25,146 bases of DNA from RPQK01 sp041946865 (GTDB lineage: Bacteria > Acidobacteriota > UBA6911 > RPQK01): NCBI GenBank assembly GCA_041946865.1, contig JBHGBF010000053.1, positions 1-25,146 of the forward strand, read 5' to 3'. This document shows positions 7,753 through 15,241 of the stretch, piece by piece. The notes under the pieces were generated by a model, which did not search any database, was not told where the DNA came from, and saw only the letters and a program-made list of their open reading frames with translations. Each line of letters starts with the position of its first letter. Within the stretch, counting starts at the first letter, position 1. Position numbers and translations under genes: made by a program.

Positions 7753-9045
7753 GTGATTCTTTCAGACATAGCGGCCAGAATCGGCGGCCAGTTGACCGGT
7801 AACGGCGAATGGGAGATCAACCGTATCTCGATCCCCGAGACGGCCGGGCCGGCTGACATTGTTTTTGCTGACAAGCATAGTTTTCTGGAAGCGGCTCTTC
7901 GGTCACGAGCCGGAGCGTTCGTCGTAGACGCCAACCTGACATTTGACGACCCCCGCCCATCGATTCGGACCGCCACACCGCGGGTTTCGTTTATCAAGCT
8001 GCTTGAGCTTTTCGAACCTCCGAGGCCTGCCCGAGCAGGTGTGCATGCAACGGTGATCCGGGGACAGAACTGCCGAATCAGCCCGACAGCCACGATCATG
8101 GTGAACTGTGTGCTCGGTGACGACGTCGTTGTCGAAGACGATGCGGTGATCTATCCCCAGTGCTTCCTGGGGAACAACACCCGAATCGGCGCCGGGACGA
8201 TTCTCCATCCGCAGGTCGTCGTCGCGTCTGGATGCCAGATCGGCCGCAGGTGCATCCTTTTTCCCGGTGTGGTGATCGGGGCGGACGGGTTCGGTTACCA
8301 CGACGAGGGCGCCAGGCGCATGAAGATTCCGCATCTCGGGAATGTCGTCCTGGAAGACGAAGTGGAAGTAGGGGCGAACACGACGATAGACCGGGCGGTC
8401 CTGGGTTCGACGGTCGTTGCCGCAGGCACTAAGATCGATAACCTGGTCCAGATTGGACACAATGTCCAGGTCGGCGCCAAATGCTACCTGGTGGCTCAGG
8501 TCGGGATTGGCGGCAGCACGAAGATCGGCAACGGGGTGGTGCTCGGCGGTCAGAGCGGGATTTCCGATCACCTCACGATTGGAGACCGGGTCATGGTCGC
8601 CGGCAAATCGGCGGTTCGCGAGTCGCTTCCGCCCGGTGAGATCGTCGGCCAGCCACCCTCCTTTCCGATTCGAGTCACGAACGAGCTTGTCCGGTTGTTG
8701 CCGCAACTGCCCGAGTTGTTTTCCCGTGTCAGCCGGCTGGAGGAAGCCGGCAACGCCGCCCCCGGTTCCACAGCCCCGTCCAATGGGCGGCCCTGGTCGG
8801 AAATCGTCATCCCTGTTCTTGCCAGAACGCTGCGCGTCAAGCCGGAGCTGATCCGGCCGGACATGGACCTGAAAGAGGAGTTCAATGCCGATTCTCTGAC
8901 GGTGCTGACCGTTGTCACTGAGATTGAATCGCAGTTTGGAATTGCCATCCCCGATGAAGACGTTCCCAGACTGCGGACGCTCAGCGCAATCGTGAATTAC
9001 CTCGAGAAGAATTATCCTGATGGCCGGTCCCTCGATGAATCGTAA
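7753..9045 (+). CDS. lpxD: LpxD N-acyltransferase fused to a C-terminal acyl carrier protein
   Basis: A 430-residue fusion. Residues 1-331 are LpxD, which N-acylates UDP-3-O-acyl-glucosamine with a 3-hydroxyacyl chain from acyl-ACP in the third step of lipid A synthesis. There is the uridine-binding N-terminal domain (ILSDIAARIGGQLTG), a left-handed beta helix of hexapeptide repeats, the GADGFGY motif, and catalytic His236 in QIGHNVQVG (equivalent to E. coli His239). C-terminal helices (PQLPELFSRVSRLEE) close the domain. A Gly/Ala/Pro/Ser-rich linker (332-347) leads to a complete ACP (about 348-425) with the phosphopantetheine serine Ser381 in NADSLT and the IPDEDV helix. Ordinary LpxD ends near 340 residues. 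The frame is unbroken. Start is GTG 7753 with AGAGG upstream. The next gene, a ketoacyl synthase, overlaps the end. Confidence 0.95.
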   Translation: MILSDIAARIGGQLTGNGEWEINRISIPETAGPADIVFADKHSFLEAALRSRAGAFVVDANLTFDDPRPSIRTATPRVSFIKLLELFEPPRPARAGVHATVIRGQNCRISPTATIMVNCVLGDDVVVEDDAVIYPQCFLGNNTRIGAGTILHPQVVVASGCQIGRRCILFPGVVIGADGFGYHDEGARRMKIPHLGNVVLEDEVEVGANTTIDRAVLGSTVVAAGTKIDNLVQIGHNVQVGAKCYLVAQVGIGGSTKIGNGVVLGGQSGISDHLTIGDRVMVAGKSAVRESLPPGEIVGQPPSFPIRVTNELVRLLPQLPELFSRVSRLEEAGNAAPGSTAPSNGRPWSEIVIPVLARTLRVKPELIRPDMDLKEEFNADSLTVLTVVTEIESQFGIAIPDEDVPRLRTLSAIVNYLEKNYPDGRSLDES

Positions 9046-10255
9046 ACGGGTTTTGGTAACGGGGATGGGGGCTTTTTCGCCGGCCGGTCCCGGAAAAGAG
9101 GCTTACTGGACGGCTTTGCGTTGTGGTCAGAGCCTCATCTCGCCGATCCGGAGATTCGATACCGCTGGCTATCGCACCCGCATTGCGGCAACCATCAATG
9201 AAGCTGAAGTCCCGGTCCCATCCACGAAAACCGATCCCAATCTCTGGGATCTGACTGCCTCCATCGCCCTCCTTTCAATCAAAGAAGCGCTCGAACACGC
9301 TCGTCTGGAGGAGGCTCCGCGTGACGCGGCGATTGTGCTGGGCAGCGCAGTTGCCGGCATCGTTTCGCTGGACCGGCAGTTCGAGAACTTCTACACGCGC
9401 GGCGGCCGCTTCGTGATGCCCTATACCGTCCCTCGAACCATGCTGAACGCCCCTGCGGCTCTTGCCTCCATGGAGTTGGGGATCCACGGTCCCCTTTACA
9501 TGCTCGGGACGGCCTGTTCGTCTTCCAGTCAGGCGATCGGCCTCGGTTTCCGCCTGATCGCCTGCGGCCTGGCACGGACCTGTATTGTGGGTGGAACCGA
9601 GTGCCCGGTTTCCCCGGGCCATCTTCAGGCCTGGGATCGCCTGCGTGCCTTGTCAAAAGACAACGAAACGCCTTGGCGGGCTTGCCGTCCCTTCAGCCGG
9701 AACCGCAACGGCCTGGTTCTGGGCGAAGGGGCTGCCGCTCTTATTCTGGAGGAGCGGGAGGCGGCCATGGCGCGAGGCGTGAGCGGCTACGGGGAAATCC
9801 TCGGCTATGCTTCCAACTCGGACGCCGGTCAGATCCTGCAGCCATCGGTGGAGAGTCAGGAGCACTGCATTCGCTCGGCGATGGCTGATGCCGCGCGCCC
9901 TGGCGTTTTGCCCGACTACATCTGCGCTCATGGAACGGCCACTCTGGAGGGCGATCGAAAAGAGACGGAAGCGATCAAGGCGGGGTTTGGCTCACAGGCC
10001 GCGCGGATTCCGATTTCCGGTACCAAATCCATGATCGGGCACACGCTGGGCGCGAGCGGGGCCTTGGGTCTCGTCAGTACTTTTCTGGCGATGCGTGATG
10101 AGTTGCTGCCTCCCACGGCACACCTGGAAGAGCCTGACCCCGAGTGCGATCTGGACTACGTCCCGAACGCCAGCAGAAAGCACAGCATCGGGCTGGCACT
10201 GGTCAACTCCTTTGGATTTGGGGGGTGTAACGCCGTGCTGGTGGTCTCACGATAA
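9020..10255 (+). CDS. Beta-ketoacyl-ACP synthase (FabF/KAS II type)
   Basis: A 411-residue thiolase-fold condensing enzyme that elongates acyl-ACP with malonyl-ACP. The active site is complete: nucleophile Cys166 in GTACSSSSQ, His304 in AHGTATLEGD, Lys336 and His341 in GTKSMIGHTLGASG, plus the C-terminal NSFGFGGCNAVLV. Numbering is from ATG 9020. A second in-frame ATG at 9035 starts nearer the conserved KRVLVTGMGAFSPAG, and neither has a strong ribosome site. The gene overlaps the lpxD-ACP gene by 26 bases (11 from the second ATG), so translation is probably coupled. It is one of FabF, a specialised KAS or a chain-length-factor relative. The intact cysteine excludes an inactive chain-length factor. 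A role in loading or elongating chains on the fused ACP is inference. Confidence 0.92.
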   Translation: MAGPSMNRKRVLVTGMGAFSPAGPGKEAYWTALRCGQSLISPIRRFDTAGYRTRIAATINEAEVPVPSTKTDPNLWDLTASIALLSIKEALEHARLEEAPRDAAIVLGSAVAGIVSLDRQFENFYTRGGRFVMPYTVPRTMLNAPAALASMELGIHGPLYMLGTACSSSSQAIGLGFRLIACGLARTCIVGGTECPVSPGHLQAWDRLRALSKDNETPWRACRPFSRNRNGLVLGEGAAALILEEREAAMARGVSGYGEILGYASNSDAGQILQPSVESQEHCIRSAMADAARPGVLPDYICAHGTATLEGDRKETEAIKAGFGSQAARIPISGTKSMIGHTLGASGALGLVSTFLAMRDELLPPTAHLEEPDPECDLDYVPNASRKHSIGLALVNSFGFGGCNAVLVVSR

Positions 10256-11266
10256 GGGAGCGGCGCTGTCCACCAGTGTGACTGAGGGGGGCGAAGCTTG
10301 CCCCGTCCGGCCCTGACCCGAGTCGAAGAACTTAGAGTAATAGGGATACGCTCCTCGTTCCTCCATCGGACGCCGCTTCCAGCGCGGGTAGCTCCAATGC
10401 CAGCATTCCGGACGACGCCTGATGACTTCCTCCGCAAAACGCATGCAGGCCTGGTTGATCCGGAGTGTGTCCGGATCTCGATGGCCCGTCAGCGAGTAAG
10501 GAATTTCGGCCCATTCCAGCCGCGTTCGCCCTTTGCCCAGCGGATGAGCCAGGCCGTACATGATCGGGGCACCGGTCATGACCGCAAGCGTGCCAACGGT
10601 CGGATGGTTATAGACGGGGAGATCAAAAAAGCTGACCCATTGACCTCCGTGACGTTTCGCGTTGAGATCGTTGAGGACGGTGGGGAACCGTCCTCGGCGT
10701 ATTCCCTGGGCGAGCGCCAAAAGACTTCGGCGTCCAGCCACAATCCGGTTCCCGGTCCGGGAGCGGCAGAAGCGCAACAGCGGGTCAAGGCCGTTGATTC
10801 CGGTCTGTTGCGCCGCAACCGTCAACGGTACGCCAAGCAGCGCCATGCTCAGGCCCAGAAGCTCCCAGTCGCCGTAGTGCAGGGTGACGCAAATAACGCC
10901 TCTCCCGCGGGCTAGGGCTTCCCGGAAGAGGCTCCAGGTCTGGACATCGACCTCGACGTACTTGTTGAAGCTCCGCCGGTTCACCCGCACCGCCCAGAAA
11001 AGCATGACCAGGGTGGAAACCAGGTTCTGGAGCGATTCGCGCGCAATCCTGGTTCTTTGCGCTTCGGTCAGAGTCGAGCCGAATGTCAGGAGCAGATTGG
11101 CTCGGGCCACGCGCCGGGCCGAGGAAGCCAGGTAGTAGCCCAGCCAGCCCGACAGCCGTCCGATCCGCCAGACGGCGGATCGAGGCAAGGCGCAGACGAT
11201 CAGAGCGCCCAGAACGACGCCAAAAACAACCAGGCCGTTTCGAAGGGCCTTCAGGGAGCGGATCAC
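10247..11266 (-). CDS. Lipid A biosynthesis acyltransferase (LpxL/HtrB family), copy 2
   Basis: A 339-residue late lipid A acyltransferase acting at the inner membrane with an acyl-ACP donor. HX4E is H130-E135 (HYGDWE). Family motifs follow in DLNAKRHGGQWVSFFDLP and the terminal CWHWSYPRWKRRP. A hydrophobic N-terminal helix (about residues 10-28) anchors it. I choose GTG 11266 because it overlaps the lpxA stop by four bases (GTGA) and has AGAGGAG at 11281-11275. A TTG at 11290 also opens the frame. The C-terminus runs about 35 residues past the usual end and its stop overlaps the end of the convergent ketoacyl synthase gene by nine bases. Cotranscribed with lpxA. It differs clearly in sequence from the copy at 2541-3440, so the two are not a recent duplication. 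Confidence 0.9.
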   Translation of the reverse strand: MIRSLKALRNGLVVFGVVLGALIVCALPRSAVWRIGRLSGWLGYYLASSARRVARANLLLTFGSTLTEAQRTRIARESLQNLVSTLVMLFWAVRVNRRSFNKYVEVDVQTWSLFREALARGRGVICVTLHYGDWELLGLSMALLGVPLTVAAQQTGINGLDPLLRFCRSRTGNRIVAGRRSLLALAQGIRRGRFPTVLNDLNAKRHGGQWVSFFDLPVYNHPTVGTLAVMTGAPIMYGLAHPLGKGRTRLEWAEIPYSLTGHRDPDTLRINQACMRFAEEVIRRRPECWHWSYPRWKRRPMEERGAYPYYSKFFDSGQGRTGQASPPSVTLVDSAAPLS

Positions 11267-12045
11267 GCCGCCGACTCCTCTGACCCGCAAATGCCGCGCT
11301 CCGAACTGCGAACGAATTCGACGAGGTGCTGAATCGCCGGATGGGAATCCTCGGCAATGATGGTCAGTCTGTCCTGGAACCTCCGGCTTACGTCGAACAA
11401 CACCCGGTAGGCCTTCTTCAATTGAAGGATATCCGCCTGCTGAAATCCATGGCGCGAAAGTCCTGTGGAATTGAGACTCTTGATGCGAGCCGGCGAACCG
11501 ACCGCCAGGGCAAAAGGAGGCACGTCCTGAAGAACCGCGGAATTGGCGGCGACCATGGCCAGTTTCCCGATCCTTACGAATTGATGAATACCGACACCTC
11601 CGGACAGGACGGCCAGGTCTTCCACGACCACGTGACCGGCAAGCTGGACTACATTGGTGAGCAGACAGCCCGAACCCAACACGCAGTCATGGGCAATGTG
11701 GGTGTAAGCCATGATCACGTTGTCATCTCCGATGCGGGTCTGCCCGCCTCCTTTTTCCGTGCCGATGGAGATGTTGACATACTCACGAATGGTGTTACGG
11801 GCGCCAATGACAAGCTCGCTGCGCTCCCCCCGGTACTTAAGATCCTGAGGCGTGACGCCGACAGTCGCAAACGGAAAGATCCGGGTACCGGCCCCGACGC
11901 TCGTCCGGCCGGTGACGACAGCGTGCGGCCCCACGTGAACGCCTTCGCCAAGACGGACACCCGGGCCGACTGAGGAGTAGGCGTCGATCCTGACTCCGCG
12001 CCCCAGCTCCGCCTCGCGGCTGACAAGCGCGGTCGGGTGAATCAT
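11263..12045 (-). CDS. lpxA: UDP-N-acetylglucosamine O-acyltransferase LpxA
   Basis: A 260-residue enzyme for the first step of lipid A synthesis: transfer of a 3-hydroxyacyl chain from ACP to the 3-OH of UDP-GlcNAc. The start MIHPTALV is the family's usual N-terminus, although the frame is open to 12555. Hexapeptide-repeat beta helix fills residues 1-180. Catalytic His119 and neighbour His116 lie in YTHIAHDCVLG (E. coli His125/His122), His154 in GIHQF (E. coli His160), and PQDLKYRGE is conserved. The C-terminal helical domain begins near SLNSTGLSRHGF. At the chain-length ruler (E. coli Gly173) this protein has Ala167, by an ungapped count from His154. The stop overlaps the following lpxL start. 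It is divergent from kdtA, with about 180 bases between the two starts that must hold both promoters. Confidence 0.95.
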   Translation of the reverse strand: MIHPTALVSREAELGRGVRIDAYSSVGPGVRLGEGVHVGPHAVVTGRTSVGAGTRIFPFATVGVTPQDLKYRGERSELVIGARNTIREYVNISIGTEKGGGQTRIGDDNVIMAYTHIAHDCVLGSGCLLTNVVQLAGHVVVEDLAVLSGGVGIHQFVRIGKLAMVAANSAVLQDVPPFALAVGSPARIKSLNSTGLSRHGFQQADILQLKKAYRVLFDVSRRFQDRLTIIAEDSHPAIQHLVEFVRSSERGICGSEESAA

Positions 12046-12225
12046 CGACGCTGCGGGCGTGTCACGCTCGATATTCGCGTTTCCAGGGTAATCCCAGGGC
12101 CAGTCTTCCATGGGTTGTCTGCCTGCCGCCCGACATTTAAGCACAAGGTAGGCGAAAAATCTGTAGGCGGAGGAAGGCCGAAGACCTTTGACGAACTCCA
12201 GAAAAGGCGCCCAGAACCTTTTCCC

Positions 12226-13539
12226 ATGCCTTTGCTCACGCGGCTTCTCTACATAGCCTACTCCGCCGGCTTCGAGCTGGCGACCTGGCTGGTCCTGGTT
12301 CCCTGGACGTTGGGACGGTCGATCCTCGGATCGACGTCCCGGTCGGAACTTGGTCAGCGCCTTGCGCGGAGTCGATTGTGTTCTGCCAAGGCGGGACCAA
12401 GGATTCTCATCCATGCGGTGTCGGTTGGAGAAATGGTTGCGGCCGATGTCCTGATCGGTGCGCTGGTTCGTGTGCTGCCCACAGTCCAGGTCATCCTCAC
12501 TTCCGGCAACCGTCATGGATGGGAGGCCGGTCGCGCCCTGCAGGCGAAGCACCACCAGGTCCAGGAGGTATGGCTGCTGCCGTGGGATCGGCGCGGCCCG
12601 CTCACCCGCTGGCTGAAAGCGCTGCGTCCGGATCTCGTGGCCGTCGTGGAGACCGAGCTGTGGCCGAACTTGTTTCTTTCCTGCCGGGACTTGCGCCTAC
12701 CCTTGTGCCTGGTGAACGGCCGGATCTATCCGCGCGATGTCCCGGGGTACCGTCTTGCCCGGCCTTTTTTTAAACCGGCCTTGGACTGTGTCAGCCGGTT
12801 CTGGGTCCAAAGCGAGGCCGAGAAGGTGCGGTTTTGCCAGGTCGGCGCCGAGCCCGAAAGGGTAAGCGTGGCCGGAAATCTGAAATTCGACGCGGCGCTC
12901 GAGCCCTGCAGGGAACCGGGCCTGACCCTGAGCCGGCGACCAGTCATCGTGGCCGGCAGCACTCACGCCCCTGAAGAAGGCTGGATACTGGACGCAGTCT
13001 ATCCTTTGCGGGCTGAGTTCCCCGCGATCCTGCTTGTCATAGCGCCTCGTCACCCGCGAAGAGCTCCATCAATCTCCTCGGAGGCGTCGCGCTGGGGACT
13101 GTCAGTGACGCGATTCTCGGAAGTGGCCGGCAGGCCAATCGAATCCGACGTATTGATTCTGGATAAGATGGGCGTTCTCAACTCCTTTTACCAAATGGCG
13201 GATGTCGCCGTTATCGGAGGGAGCCTGTCTCCCTGCGGCGGCCACAATCTGCTGGAACCGGCGGCTCGCGCGTGCAGCATCATCATGGGGCCTCACTACG
13301 AGCATTTCCGGGACATCGTGGACGACTTGCAGTCGGCCGGCGCGTTGGTTCTGCTCGGCGACCGACGCGAGCTTTCCACGGCGCTGGGCCGTCTCCTGGG
13401 CGATCCCGAGCTGCGCCGGGAACTTGGACACAGGGCACGGACGGCCGTCACGAAGCGTGCGGGTGTCGCCGATCGATATGCGCGTCATCTCGCGCAATTG
13501 CTCAGCCCTGCAGCCGCGGGTGTCCAGTTGCCCGGATAG
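12226..13539 (+). CDS. waaA: 3-deoxy-D-manno-octulosonic acid (Kdo) transferase KdtA/WaaA
   Basis: A 437-residue GT30 enzyme that adds Kdo from CMP-Kdo to lipid IVA at the cytoplasmic face. It has an N-terminal membrane helix (LLYIAYSAGFELATWLVLV), the conserved IHAVSVGE whose glutamate is the proposed catalytic base, ETELWPN, NGRIYPRD, FWVQSE, GNLKFD, IAPRHP and the C-terminal donor-binding GGSLSPCGGHNLLEPA. I choose ATG 12226, giving MPLLTRLLYIAY, because the 63 codons before it lack family similarity and overlap the lpxA promoter region. A good ribosome site is not obvious. Its end overlaps the convergent GT83 gene by 38 bases. Whether it adds one or more Kdo residues cannot be read from sequence. 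Confidence 0.95.
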   Translation: MPLLTRLLYIAYSAGFELATWLVLVPWTLGRSILGSTSRSELGQRLARSRLCSAKAGPRILIHAVSVGEMVAADVLIGALVRVLPTVQVILTSGNRHGWEAGRALQAKHHQVQEVWLLPWDRRGPLTRWLKALRPDLVAVVETELWPNLFLSCRDLRLPLCLVNGRIYPRDVPGYRLARPFFKPALDCVSRFWVQSEAEKVRFCQVGAEPERVSVAGNLKFDAALEPCREPGLTLSRRPVIVAGSTHAPEEGWILDAVYPLRAEFPAILLVIAPRHPRRAPSISSEASRWGLSVTRFSEVAGRPIESDVLILDKMGVLNSFYQMADVAVIGGSLSPCGGHNLLEPAARACSIIMGPHYEHFRDIVDDLQSAGALVLLGDRRELSTALGRLLGDPELRRELGHRARTAVTKRAGVADRYARHLAQLLSPAAAGVQLPG

Positions 13540-14974
13540 CTTTGCGTGGTTGCTCCTTCGTCAGCCTATACAGAAACACCGACTCATGTGGCTTCAGTTT
13601 CTGGCCGGCAAGGAGTTCCTGTCGGACGCCGGGAATGGCCTCTTCGATCGTTGCCTCCGGCGCCCGGAAATCGACGGTCATCAGCACTAACAGGCTTCCC
13701 TCGGAACCGAGACGGTCACGCAAATCCCCGATCGTCGCTTCAGGAATCGTCCGCTTCAGATAAAAGCAGAGGATCGGATCGGCTCTGCCGTAAATCCAAA
13801 GTGGCCGGCCGCGCACCAGGGGATCAATGGCGAGGGCGAAATCTCTGCGGGCAAAGTGCTCCGGTTGTACGAGTCTGTCGCCTCCAAAGGCGAGGAACAA
13901 CGCAACGGCAACGGGCAGCGGTATCACGCAGGCCGCCAGGCGCCGCCAGACGGGCTGCGCTCGTTCGGCAAGCCACCAGCCAGTCAACAGCGCCAATCCC
14001 GGCAACACCGGCAGGAGGTAGTGCGGCTGCCGGCTCCCCACGACTTCCAGTTGACACAGCATCGCGATGATCCAAAGAACCGAAAAGCGCACGAACGAGT
14101 CGCTTCTGAACGCTCGAACCGCGGCGGACACGACAAACGGAAGGAGCAGGCTCCAGGGACCGAAATCGGGCCAGACGCGCAACAGGTAATAGAAGAGGGA
14201 ATAGGGCAGGTCATGCCCATGTGAAGCTCCACTGGCGGTAACGGCAAGCTCATGCCAGAACACGCCGGGAGCCATTTCCTCGCGGAGCGTCACGAGCAGG
14301 AACCAGGGCGTAACGAGGGCCAGAAAAAGCAGGCAGGCGAACGGGTGAAACAGAACCCTGAGACCCGATCGGCCACGGTGCGCCACAGCGCAGACGAGCG
14401 CCGTCAGGAGCGGGAGCGAGACGACTGCCGGGCCCTTGGCCAGAACCGCGGCAGCCATACCGGCCCACCCGATGAACAGCCACATCAGCCGGCGAGCCCC
14501 GCCGGGCTGATCAAAAGCGACAAACAGGGCGAGAAGCGCTCCGGCGATCGTCAGGCTCAAAAGGACATCCGTCTCGGCCAAACGGGAGTGCCGCAACCAC
14601 AGGCGAGAGGTGACCAGGATCAGGGCCGCCCAGAAACCGGCCTGCCGCCTGCCCATAAAGGAACCGTAAGCGAGGAGCAGCAGAGCCCCGAGGGTTCCAG
14701 CCGCCGCAGAGTAGAACCGCCCCTCGGCTTCGCCGGCATGACCTCCGACCGAGTAGCCCCCGGCGGCCAGCCAGTAGGCCAGAGGCGCCTTCTGGAGGCG
14801 AGGCTCGGCATTCATGCGAGGGAGGATGAAATCGCCGCTTTTCAGCATCTCGCGGGCCGTCTCCAGCACGCGGGCTTCCTGTATCCGGCCAACCGGCGCA
14901 CGGCCGAGTCCCGCAAAAAACGCGATCGCGCACAGTGTTGTGACGATCAGCCAGTTGAATCGGCTCCGGGTCAC
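13502..14974 (-). CDS. GT83 (ArnT/PMT-like) membrane glycosyltransferase
   Basis: A 490-residue integral membrane protein of the ArnT/dolichyl-phosphate-mannosyltransferase superfamily, which moves a sugar from a polyprenyl-phosphate carrier to a periplasmic acceptor such as lipid A. After the first membrane helix comes the periplasmic-loop signature GRIQEARVLETAREML (residues 29-44) with its acidic pair, then FILPRMNAEPRLQKAPLAYW, both diagnostic. About ten to twelve membrane segments follow, then a soluble C-terminal domain from about 390 (HFARRDFALAIDPL, DPILCFYLKR). The start is GTG 14974 with GAGGA seven bases ahead. It ends the lpxB operon after a 54-base gap. In ArnT the donor is undecaprenyl-phosphate-Ara4N, but no Ara4N synthesis genes are seen here, so the sugar is unknown. 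Lipid A modification is the likely job from context. Confidence 0.88.
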   Translation of the reverse strand: MTRSRFNWLIVTTLCAIAFFAGLGRAPVGRIQEARVLETAREMLKSGDFILPRMNAEPRLQKAPLAYWLAAGGYSVGGHAGEAEGRFYSAAAGTLGALLLLAYGSFMGRRQAGFWAALILVTSRLWLRHSRLAETDVLLSLTIAGALLALFVAFDQPGGARRLMWLFIGWAGMAAAVLAKGPAVVSLPLLTALVCAVAHRGRSGLRVLFHPFACLLFLALVTPWFLLVTLREEMAPGVFWHELAVTASGASHGHDLPYSLFYYLLRVWPDFGPWSLLLPFVVSAAVRAFRSDSFVRFSVLWIIAMLCQLEVVGSRQPHYLLPVLPGLALLTGWWLAERAQPVWRRLAACVIPLPVAVALFLAFGGDRLVQPEHFARRDFALAIDPLVRGRPLWIYGRADPILCFYLKRTIPEATIGDLRDRLGSEGSLLVLMTVDFRAPEATIEEAIPGVRQELLAGQKLKPHESVFLYRLTKEQPRKAIRATGHPRLQG

Positions 14975-15028
14975 TCGGTTTCCTCGGCGCGCATTTTACC
15001 AGAGACGATTGGGACCGGTTCCTGGCGG

Positions 15029-15241
15029 CTACGAGCTCTGGGGATTTTGGCGCCGCCGGAAAAGCACGGCGAGTATGACGGCCTGCAGGACCGGAACGAT
15101 GAGGATGTGGGCAACAGTCTCAGCCGGGTAAACGACACTGCCGGAGACGATCCAACAGATTGCCAGTGTGATGACCAGGTACGCAGAGGCCAGAATCAGC
15201 CAGAGTCGAAAGAAGTGCTTCACGAGGCGGCATCTTAACAC
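15029..15241 (-). CDS. Small two-helix membrane protein
   Basis: A 70-residue hydrophobic protein with two predicted membrane spans (about 12-34 and 41-62) and a basic tail FRRRQNPQSS. It matches no family I recognise. The frame opens with GTG 15241, overlapping the lpxB stop by seven bases. A second GTG lies six codons in. Its position between lpxB and the GT83 gene, on the same strand and without a gap, suggests a real small subunit or accessory protein of the operon. A four-span EmrE-like flippase half or a lipid-carrier chaperone would be guesses. Confidence is moderate because the start is weak and the protein is short. Confidence 0.55.
   Translation of the reverse strand: MLRCRLVKHFFRLWLILASAYLVITLAICWIVSGSVVYPAETVAHILIVPVLQAVILAVLFRRRQNPQSS

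Noticed and set aside
7903..8706. Minus-strand frame of 267 codons opposite lpxD
   Set aside because: The opposite strand carries clear hexapeptide repeats and catalytic motifs. This frame is His/Asp/Arg-rich and antisense to them.
12046..12555. N-terminal extension of the lpxA frame (170 codons)
   Set aside because: LpxA proteins begin at MIHPTA. The extension covers the divergent promoter region and the start of waaA and has no domain pattern.
14252..15238. Plus-strand frame of 328 codons opposite the GT83 gene
   Set aside because: It is Gln/Arg/Glu-rich, low in hydrophobic pattern, and opposite a well-formed membrane transferase.
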